From Lachnospiraceae bacterium (GTDB lineage: Bacteria > Bacillota > Clostridia > Lachnospirales > Lachnospiraceae), in assembly GCA_017453865.1 (NCBI GenBank), contig JAFTEC010000025.1, positions 1 to 40,096 on the forward strand: DNA of 40,096 nucleotides, in the 5' to 3' direction. The notes beneath the pieces were generated by a model. That model had not been told where the DNA came from and ran no database searches. It saw nothing but the letters and a program-made list of their open reading frames with translations. Position numbers and translations under genes: made by a program. Position 1 is the first letter of the stretch; every line of letters begins with the position of its first letter. Below, piece after piece: positions 34,526-40,096 of the stretch.

Positions 34526-35626
34526 ATGCCCAGATATTCCATAAGAAAAAACAGAATAACGCAGGGAAGCCACAAGGGCTTCAGCTATGATCCGGTCTTA
34601 AGCCCGACGACCTTAACCTTTGATCCCAATGAGATGTTCCATGCGATATTCCTTAAGGGTATAGATTCCACCGTAAAGGGAGCGGGATGGGGCAGGCTTT
34701 TCTTTAAGACAGCGGGATCGGATGAGGCTGCAGTTACAGTCTATATCCTTTCCACCGATTATAAGGATACCCTTTCCGAGGCCGCGGGAATGGATATCGA
34801 TAAATATCTCTGCGGGGAGGAAGCGGATGTAAGGGAGAAGACAGAGTTTATGAAAAGAATGGGTGCGGTCCGTAAAACCTGCTCCGACTGTCTTTTATAT
34901 GATGTTTCGGGACAGTATATCTTTATAGCCATAGAGGTTTCGGGCGAGGGAAGACTTGATATCTCTGATATCGTCCTTGACAGCACCGGGGATAACTTTA
35001 TGGATACCTATCCGGAGGTATTCAGGCAGAGAAACAGCTTCTTCCACAGGTATGTCTCAATCTTTTCATCCATATACAACGATTTCCAGAGGGACATTGA
35101 CTCCCTTTCGGATGTGCTGGATCTGGATAAATGCAACGAGGAGCAGCTTATTATCTACGGAGGCTGGATGGGTATGGATCTTTCCGGGGGCTTTCTGAAG
35201 GAGGATGTGCTCCGTCAGCTTGTGAAGGAAGCCTACAATCTGAACCGTATGAAGGGAACCAGAAAAGCGGTTGAACGGATACTTGAGATCATACTCAGGG
35301 AAAAACCTGTTATAATAGAACATAATCTCGTGCGTTCCGCGATAAAGGAGGAAAAGATAGAGCTTCCGGAGAATTTCAGGGCGCGCGGGATATATGACGT
35401 CACCATTTTGGTAAAGCGTCATCTCACAGAGGAATTACGGCATCAGGCTTTGTATATCCTGGATCAGTACAAGCCCTTAAGGACCCGCTTTTCCATTGCA
35501 CAGCTTGATGAGAGGCCTACAGCCGACTCCAACAGCTACCTTGACATAAATACGAAGCTGCCCGAGGAGAGCAAGGCTGTTCTGGACGAGGAGATCTCCA
35601 TGGACGGCATCACGGTTTTGCTGTAG
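34526..35626 (+). CDS. tail protein I-like baseplate component
   Basis: A 366-residue protein. The region 155-262 (FMDTYPEVFRQRNSFFHRYV, then IYNDFQRDIDSLSDVLDLDK, LIIYGGWMGMDLSG and AYNLNRMKGTRKAVERILEI) follows the pattern of the phage tail protein I / P2 gpI-like family found beside wedge genes in CIS loci. The N-terminal ~150 residues form a separate beta-rich domain. The C-terminus (IYDVTILVKRHLTEELRHQA, YKPLRTRFSIAQLDE) is also family-typical. AAGGAG lies 14 nt before the ATG, an unusually long spacing; an ATG 24 nt upstream in the same frame runs into a TAG. It likely links the wedge to outer baseplate parts. No tail-fibre gene follows. Confidence 0.85.
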   Translation: MPRYSIRKNRITQGSHKGFSYDPVLSPTTLTFDPNEMFHAIFLKGIDSTVKGAGWGRLFFKTAGSDEAAVTVYILSTDYKDTLSEAAGMDIDKYLCGEEADVREKTEFMKRMGAVRKTCSDCLLYDVSGQYIFIAIEVSGEGRLDISDIVLDSTGDNFMDTYPEVFRQRNSFFHRYVSIFSSIYNDFQRDIDSLSDVLDLDKCNEEQLIIYGGWMGMDLSGGFLKEDVLRQLVKEAYNLNRMKGTRKAVERILEIILREKPVIIEHNLVRSAIKEEKIELPENFRARGIYDVTILVKRHLTEELRHQALYILDQYKPLRTRFSIAQLDERPTADSNSYLDINTKLPEESKAVLDEEISMDGITVLL

Positions 35627-35646
35627 GGAAGGAGATACCCTTATTT

Positions 35647-35946
35647 ATGAATATATCGGAAATAAAAAATGAAGGCAGTATCCGGCTTGATGTGGAAGGA
35701 AGGCTGGACAATTCAAACAGTACGGAATTTCAGGAAAAGCTCCTCAAAGCCTATATGGTTACAAATACCGTAATAGTCAATATGGAGGAAGTTCCCCAGA
35801 TATCAAGTGCGGCCTTAAGGGCTCTTATGCTGGGAAAGAAGACTGCAGAGGCAAAAGGAGGAACCCTTCTGGTAATAAATGCGGGTACTTCCATAAGGGA
35901 GGTTTTCAGGGTGACAGGCTTTGACAAGCTGATTGACATCCGTTAG
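35647..35946 (+). CDS. STAS-domain protein (anti-sigma factor antagonist-like)
   Basis: A 99-residue single STAS domain: SIRLDVEGRLDNSNSTEFQE, then VIVNMEEVPQISSAALRALM and GTLLVINAGTSIREVFRVTG, with FDKLIDI at the end. The ISSA motif (S53, S54) corresponds to the DSSG phosphorylation site of SpoIIAA/RsbV-like proteins, with Ser kept although the preceding Asp is Ile. Such proteins take part in partner switching, binding a GHKL-family kinase when unphosphorylated. A GHKL-type ATPase is encoded two genes downstream, but it is of histidine-kinase rather than RsbW type. The ribosome binding site is GGAAGGAG. It may control assembly or firing of the particle; that is inference. Confidence 0.9.
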   Translation: MNISEIKNEGSIRLDVEGRLDNSNSTEFQEKLLKAYMVTNTVIVNMEEVPQISSAALRALMLGKKTAEAKGGTLLVINAGTSIREVFRVTGFDKLIDIR

Positions 35947-35949
35947 AAG

Positions 35950-36594
35950 ATGATAAGCTTTGAAAAGATCAAAAAAACCTTCGGTGAAGATGAAAAGCCT
36001 GTATTTGAAGATTTTAACGAGTCTATAGAGGAAGGCGAGTTTGTCCTCCTTACGGGGAGGAGCGGCAGCGGGAAAAGTACACTTATAAATATGCTGTTAA
36101 AGGAAACCGAGCCTGACGGAGGGAGGATAGTGGTGAACGGCCGCGATCTTTCATCCATAAAGCCCGCTGAGATACCCTTTTACAGAAGGGGCATAGGGGT
36201 GATCTTTCAGGACTTCAGGCTTTTTGATGAGTACACGGTATTCGGCAATCTGGAGGTTACACTTAATTTAACCGGCGGCAAGGGCAAGGATACGGAAAAG
36301 AGGATAACCGATATCCTGAAGCTTCTCGGAATAGACAGGCTCTATAAGCGTTATCCGGGGGAGCTGTCCGGAGGAGAAAAGCAGAAGGTATGTATGGCGA
36401 GGGCTATAATCAACGACCCGAAGATACTCCTCGCGGATGAGCCTACAGGAAATCTGGATCCGGGTTCATCAAAGGATATATTTAAGCTTTTGGAGCTCAT
36501 TCACAGACAGGGAACAACGGTGGTGATGGCAACGCATGACTTTGATACCGCCGGAGCCTTCATTAAGGAGGGAAGAAGGGTTTCCCTGGACTAA
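35950..36594 (+). CDS. FtsE-like ABC ATPase without adjacent permease
   Basis: A 214-residue ATPase with all ABC motifs: Walker A GRSGSGKST (36-44), Q-loop Q87 in GVIFQDFRLFDEYTVFGN, signature LSGGE (139-143), Walker B ILLADEPTGNLD (159-170) and switch H196. The Q-loop surroundings are like FtsE, which with FtsX controls cell-wall hydrolases, and the MacB/LolD-type ATPases are the nearest alternatives. No FtsX- or MacB-like permease is encoded in the window; the next gene is a two-TM histidine-kinase-like protein. It starts 3 nt after the STAS gene stop and has no strong ribosome binding site, which suggests translational coupling. I would not call this the cell-division ftsE. Confidence 0.85.
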   Translation: MISFEKIKKTFGEDEKPVFEDFNESIEEGEFVLLTGRSGSGKSTLINMLLKETEPDGGRIVVNGRDLSSIKPAEIPFYRRGIGVIFQDFRLFDEYTVFGNLEVTLNLTGGKGKDTEKRITDILKLLGIDRLYKRYPGELSGGEKQKVCMARAIINDPKILLADEPTGNLDPGSSKDIFKLLELIHRQGTTVVMATHDFDTAGAFIKEGRRVSLD

Positions 36595-36619
36595 AATAAA
36601 AAGTGAAAGGATATTTACT

Positions 36620-37513
36620 ATGTCTGTTATTCAGAAAGTTCTGCTTGTATTTGGCTGCATTCTCTATGCGGCCACCATATACTGTCTCTTTGTAGGTGAC
36701 ACTTATTTTGTGGTGTTTTTCTTACTGCTGCATTCCCTGTGTCTCATTTTCTTTTCCTACAGAACGTACACGGATATGGCGTCAACCGCTCACTTTACGG
36801 ACACTTACCAGCAGGATATAGGTATGGAGATGGCCGCGAAGGATAAGGAGCTGGAAACGCTGAAGGAGGAGCTTGATCAAAGGGAAAAGAGAATCAGTGA
36901 GCTTTACGACAATATAGCGGAGCTGAACGACAGATCAAGCGGCCTGGAGAAGGAGATCGCCGGACTCCAGACGGAAAAAGCAGCTATCATGGCAGGCATT
37001 GAAAAGGAAAAGGCGGAGAAACCGAGCGACTACGGAGCACTTCTGCCTCCTGCCAATGATGAAGAAAATGCCGAGACGGTAAACATCATTGATATAGCAG
37101 AGGCAGCGAAGCAGGAATTCCTGACGGATGCGAAGAATGTGAATATGGCCATCAATATTTCCTCGGCAGACAGCACCCTTCTCGTAAAGGCAGATCCCAA
37201 CCGTCTTCTGATACTTTTCAGGAATATTATAGATAATTCGATAAAGTATATGAGGAAGGCCGGAAGTCTCGTGATCACGGTATCAACCATAGGGGACGAT
37301 ATCTTTATCGTTTTGAAGGACACCGGAGAAGGGCTGCCGGAGGATGAGACAAAGCATATCTTTGAGCTTAATTACCAGGGCAGCAACAGGGTAAGCGGCA
37401 ATGGACTGGGTCTCGCCCAGGCAAAGGCCATTGTGGAATATTACGGCGGAACCATATACGCAAAGAGCAGCAAGGGTCACGGAATGGGTATCTATATTCA
37501 GCTTCCGGCGTAA
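36620..37513 (+). CDS. two-TM histidine-kinase-like ATPase lacking a phosphoacceptor domain
   Basis: I start at the ATG after GAAAGG (9 nt), which leads into a membrane segment. The 297-residue protein has two transmembrane helices (about 7-25, 28-47) joined by a very short loop, a coiled coil (about 70-132), a linker, then a HATPase_c domain: N-box RNIIDNSIKYM (N202, N206), G1 DTGEG (234-238), F-box-like HIFELNYQG, and G2 GNGLGLAQAK. There is no HisKA/DHp motif (no HE-x-R-T/N-P) between coil and ATPase, so autophosphorylation on histidine is not expected by the usual route. No response regulator gene is nearby. The short periplasmic loop suggests sensing through the membrane or a partner. 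It may phosphorylate or bind the STAS protein, or respond to ATP. Confidence 0.85.
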   Translation: MSVIQKVLLVFGCILYAATIYCLFVGDTYFVVFFLLLHSLCLIFFSYRTYTDMASTAHFTDTYQQDIGMEMAAKDKELETLKEELDQREKRISELYDNIAELNDRSSGLEKEIAGLQTEKAAIMAGIEKEKAEKPSDYGALLPPANDEENAETVNIIDIAEAAKQEFLTDAKNVNMAINISSADSTLLVKADPNRLLILFRNIIDNSIKYMRKAGSLVITVSTIGDDIFIVLKDTGEGLPEDETKHIFELNYQGSNRVSGNGLGLAQAKAIVEYYGGTIYAKSSKGHGMGIYIQLPA

Positions 37514-37525
37514 AGGAAGGGACGG

Positions 37526-38218
37526 ATGAAAAACGGAATAGGAAAAAGAATATTGATGATTGTCGCCCTGTTTTATATTTTCGTGACGCTTCTCGCCGTG
37601 GGGATCCTAAACTTAACCAGAGTAACGAAGAAGGAGCAGGCGGTCATAGAGGAAGCTATCGACAAGCAAAAGGAAAACAGGGTAGCTGCCATGAGTAAGC
37701 TACAGGACAAAGAGGATCAGGAAACGGTCTCTTCCGGGGTGACCGGAGAAAGCGAAGAGGCGAGCGAGGAAGCCTCCACGGAGACCGCTGCTGAAGCTCC
37801 TGAGGAAGAGGAGATCCCGGAGGATACGGGAACAAAATATTACGCCTTTACAGCGAATAATTCCGCGGGAAGGCTTAATATCAGGAAGGAGCCAAGCATC
37901 AGGGCAAAGATAATAGGAAGGATGCATCCCGGGGACAGGGGCTATATTCTTGATATCGGAGATGAATGGTCAAGGGTTTCCGTGAACGATAAAAACGGAT
38001 ATTGTGCGAATGAGTATCTGTCCATAAGGGAGATAAAGGAAGAGGAATATCCGGATGAGCTGAAATCCCTTATCGGAGCCGGTGAGGATATACCTGAAGA
38101 GGAAGCAGGCAGAGAGGATACGCCGGAAGAGGAGCCTCTGGAGGAGCCTGCGGAAGTGGGCGTGCCTGAAGTGAGTGTGCCTGAAGTGAGTGTGCCTGAA
38201 GAAAGCGTAGCGGAATGA
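37526..38218 (+). CDS. membrane-anchored SH3-domain protein
   Basis: A 230-residue protein with one transmembrane segment near residues 9-29 and an extracytoplasmic remainder. A helical stretch (31-65) and an acidic Ser/Glu linker lead to a bacterial SH3 domain at about 105-170 (AGRLNIRKEPSIRAKIIGRM, GDRGYILDIGDEWSRV, NGYCANEYLS). Such domains bind peptidoglycan or peptides. The C-terminus is acidic and ends in three VPEVS-like repeats. The gene starts 12 nt after its upstream neighbour and overlaps the next by ATGA. It could dock the complex on the cell wall. Confidence 0.87.
   Translation: MKNGIGKRILMIVALFYIFVTLLAVGILNLTRVTKKEQAVIEEAIDKQKENRVAAMSKLQDKEDQETVSSGVTGESEEASEEASTETAAEAPEEEEIPEDTGTKYYAFTANNSAGRLNIRKEPSIRAKIIGRMHPGDRGYILDIGDEWSRVSVNDKNGYCANEYLSIREIKEEEYPDELKSLIGAGEDIPEEEAGREDTPEEEPLEEPAEVGVPEVSVPEVSVPEESVAE
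38162..38206 (+). repeat. three 15-bp in-frame repeats
   Basis: GTGCCTGAAGTGAGT occurs twice in tandem, followed by a third unit ending GAAAGC. They encode VPEVS, VPEVS and VPEES at the C-terminus of the SH3 protein. Confidence 0.9.
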
Positions 38219-38442
38219 GGCTTGACGACAGACTGGTAAAGGACCAGCAGAGAGTTGAAAAGGCAAAGACACTTCCGGATGCTTATTATGATTCGGAGGC
38301 TGCCTGGATGGAATATAAGGACAGGGAAAAGGAGGTTCCTCTTGACAGATATAAGGGAGCCTTTGCGGTCGAGGATAAAAAGTCAATAAATACCCGCCCC
38401 TCGGTCTTTGATGCAACCGCCGTTTTCAAGACCCGGGAATAA
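38215..38442 (+). CDS. small unrecognised protein
   Basis: A 75-residue, highly charged soluble protein (LDDRLVKDQQRVEKAKTLPD at the start, TRPSVFDATAVFKTRE at the end). No family, membrane segment or metal motif is visible. Its ATG overlaps the stop of the SH3 protein and the ATPase gene follows 14 nt after its stop, so it is real by context. It might be an adaptor between the membrane proteins and the ATPase, but there is no direct evidence. Confidence 0.6.
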   Translation: MRLDDRLVKDQQRVEKAKTLPDAYYDSEAAWMEYKDREKEVPLDRYKGAFAVEDKKSINTRPSVFDATAVFKTRE

Positions 38443-38456
38443 GATGAGAGCAGTAT

Positions 38457-40096
38457 ATGGATAAATACGATTCAAAACTTCTAAGCAAGCCTTTCAACAA
38501 TTATAACGAGTACATGGAGTATATATTTGACTGCGTGAATATCGGCGTGGACAAATATATAGAAAAAATGAAGACCATGTATGCTTCCGGTGACGGCGGC
38601 TACAAAAACGTGCTCTACCCCGATATCGAGGTGGTTTCCGACCTGACCAGTGCCAAGATAGAGCGATTCTATCAGGAGTCCGGGGATCAGGAAACGGCTG
38701 AGGAGGAGGAAGAGGAAGCAGCCGTTGAGGAAACAGAGGATGATCAGGATGAGGATGAGGATGAGCCCTTTGACGAGGAGCTCTTAAGCCTTCTCGGGAA
38801 TTTCGGCGCCTCGGACAGCTCTTCGGAAGAGAGCGGTGAAAAGGAGCAGTCTGCAAAGGTAAAGGTCAGTACCCTTTCCATCACGGAGAAGCTTGATTTC
38901 ATAAAGAAAAGGGCTGCTATCACCGTAGAGGGGGGAACCGGGCTTCCCTTCTATGAGCTTTGCGAAAAGCTTGAGTATGAACCCTTTACCGTATTCTGCT
39001 TTGCCTGCGGTATCCTTTCATCCACCCAGACCGACTATGCGGGAGTATTCCAGATCATTAACGAGAATATGAACCTCTCTGCTCCCACCATTGAGTCGGC
39101 AGCCAGGGTCTTCTACGGGGACCGCTTTTCAATAACCGGTGCATACGGGGATATGTCAACCTGCTTAGAGCAGCTTCTGCCCCTCCTTTCACTTAGCGTT
39201 ATGAAGAGCATGCCCTTCTCCACGGTCGTATCTCCCGACAAGAGGATAATAGACTGCCTTTTCGGCAGGAATCCCGACAAGCTCGATGAGGACTATTCAC
39301 GCTTTATCTCCATGCTCACCAATAATGAGGAGCTTAATCCCATTATGGCAAATAAGGGGATACTTAATGAGATGATGATATCCTATGACGAGGGTGTCAG
39401 GATCTTTTATTATTACGGAGACGAGGGAAGCGGAAGAAGGTTTTTCGTAAAGAATTTCTGTGCGGACCGTAAGATCAAGGCCATTGCGATAAATTGCAAA
39501 AAGCTGTTTAATTACGACTTCCAGTTTGTGGACCGTGCTCTCTGGGCGGTTACCAGGGAGTGTATACTTACAAATTCCTGCTGCTGCCTTACGGAGCTTT
39601 CCTACCGTGAGGAGGAAAAGGAAAAGTTCTTCGGTTATATGGACATGGCCTTTTCAAAGCTTACGGAGCAGGAGATCACTGTTTTCGCAATGAGTAAGGA
39701 GCATATAGATTTCAGGGAGGTCACAAAGATGGCCTACACCGAGCTTGAGCTCCCGACTCCCGATACGGCGGAGAGACAGGCCTGCTGGGAATACTTCTCA
39801 AAGTCCTATACGCTGGACGAGGGTATCGATATGCTGGAAATGTCAACAAAGTTCCTTTTTACTCCCGGAAAGATAAGCGATGCCCTGAAGTACGCCCGTT
39901 CCCTTTCAACCATGGCTCAGGAAAAGTCCATTTCCAGAGAGAAGCTTTTCCAGGGCTGCTATAACCAGATGAGTTCGGAGCTTACACAGAAGGCAACAAA
40001 GGTAAAGGCGAATTTCGGCTTCGAGGACATAGTAATGAATCCCAGCCAGAGAGAAACCCTGGAGCATGCCATAGACCAGATGAATTTCCGAAAGCA
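38457..40096 (+). CDS. AAA+ ATPase of the eCIS type (Pvc15/Afp15-like), N-terminal part (partial)
   Basis: The frame is open from this ATG to the window edge (546 codons seen). An acidic N-terminal region (about 80-125) is followed by a helical domain (CFACGILSSTQTDYAGVFQI) like that in eCIS AAA+ proteins. Then comes a degenerate first AAA module with GDEGSGRR (321-328) in place of Walker A GxxGxGK(S/T), so the catalytic Lys is Arg, and a Walker B position reading CCLTEL rather than hhhhDE. The last residues (FEDIVMNPSQRETLEHAIDQ) match the start of the second, usually active, AAA module of the family. Such proteins are found in nearly all eCIS loci; Afp15/PVC15 is required for assembly. A track of short overlapping frames on the other strand is not coding. 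The true product and its Walker motifs in the second module lie outside the window. Confidence 0.85.
   Translation, partial: MDKYDSKLLSKPFNNYNEYMEYIFDCVNIGVDKYIEKMKTMYASGDGGYKNVLYPDIEVVSDLTSAKIERFYQESGDQETAEEEEEEAAVEETEDDQDEDEDEPFDEELLSLLGNFGASDSSSEESGEKEQSAKVKVSTLSITEKLDFIKKRAAITVEGGTGLPFYELCEKLEYEPFTVFCFACGILSSTQTDYAGVFQIINENMNLSAPTIESAARVFYGDRFSITGAYGDMSTCLEQLLPLLSLSVMKSMPFSTVVSPDKRIIDCLFGRNPDKLDEDYSRFISMLTNNEELNPIMANKGILNEMMISYDEGVRIFYYYGDEGSGRRFFVKNFCADRKIKAIAINCKKLFNYDFQFVDRALWAVTRECILTNSCCCLTELSYREEEKEKFFGYMDMAFSKLTEQEITVFAMSKEHIDFREVTKMAYTELELPTPDTAERQACWEYFSKSYTLDEGIDMLEMSTKFLFTPGKISDALKYARSLSTMAQEKSISREKLFQGCYNQMSSELTQKATKVKANFGFEDIVMNPSQRETLEHAIDQMNFRK

Noticed and set aside
17064-35626. 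Prophage
   Set aside because: Tail genes are complete but no capsid, portal, terminase, integrase, lysis or replication gene is seen, while cap (Pvc16-like), DUF4280 tip and AAA+ ATPase genes typical of eCIS are present.
17064-35626. Classical type VI secretion system
   Set aside because: No TssJ, TssL, TssM, TssK or ClpV-like gene, the sheath is one protein rather than the TssB/TssC pair, and hub and spike are separate genes.
38494-38856. Minus-strand frame within the ATPase gene
   Set aside because: Arg/Pro-rich shadow of the acidic region of the plus-strand ATPase gene, without a ribosome binding site.

Overview
The window is dominated by one long, co-directional (+ strand) gene cluster encoding a contractile injection system (CIS) of the phage-tail-like/eCIS lineage (Afp/PVC relatives). 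Base composition, strong AGGAGG-type ribosome binding sites, GTG/TTG starts on some genes, frequent ATA and AGG/AGA codons, and secreted acidic surface proteins with Ig-like repeats suggest a Clostridia-class Firmicute, most like Lachnospiraceae. That assignment is inference: no rRNA or tRNA gene was seen.

Layout. (1) Positions 1-1343: the 3' end of an unrecognised, possibly surface protein, a strong intrinsic terminator, and a minus-strand beta-carbonic anhydrase. (2) 1607-5548: a very large signal-peptide-bearing, C-terminally membrane-anchored surface protein with acidic tandem repeats, Ig-like modules and a Gly/Ala-rich spacer. (3) 5622-17059: an envelope/signalling block of six genes: a CIS-associated protein with an Ig-like C-terminus; a membrane protein whose cytoplasmic part looks like a pseudokinase; a four-TM protein ending in what looks like a degenerate class III nucleotide cyclase; a membrane-anchored MORN-repeat protein; a secreted TolC-like coiled-coil protein; and a membrane-anchored coiled-coil protein with a Ser-Gly linker. 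(4) 17064-35626: the structural CIS module in the order cap/terminator (Pvc16-like), unknown, PAAR-like tip, sheath, tube, two small assembly proteins, tube paralogue, long coiled-coil protein (tape-measure candidate), two Afp7-like CIS tube proteins, hub, spike, gp25, two baseplate J/gp6-like wedge proteins, and a tail protein I-like protein. (5) 35647-38442: a regulatory/envelope block of STAS protein, FtsE-like ATPase with no permease beside it, histidine-kinase-like ATPase lacking a recognisable phosphoacceptor domain, membrane-anchored SH3 protein, and a small unknown protein. (6) 38457 to the window end: the first part of the AAA+ ATPase typical of eCIS loci (Pvc15-like), cut by the window edge.

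Genes are closely packed from 5622 onwards, with several ATGA/TTGA stop-start overlaps, and no intrinsic terminator was seen inside the cluster, so one or a few long transcripts are likely. Perfect hairpins without U-tracts lie at four gene junctions (about 10769-10896, 18816-18832, 21111-21138, 34478-34492) and may set segmental mRNA stability. No gene-free stretch exceeds 300 bases; the longest is 1344-1606, which holds a possible minus-strand promoter and the leader of the surface-protein gene.

The most unusual aspect is the number of membrane-embedded, sensor-like and apparently pseudoenzyme proteins beside a CIS in a probably monoderm organism, with no recognisable tail fibre. I infer a CIS that is anchored to, or fired through, the producer's own envelope, with the sensor proteins controlling assembly or firing. 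That is a hypothesis, not something shown by the sequence.
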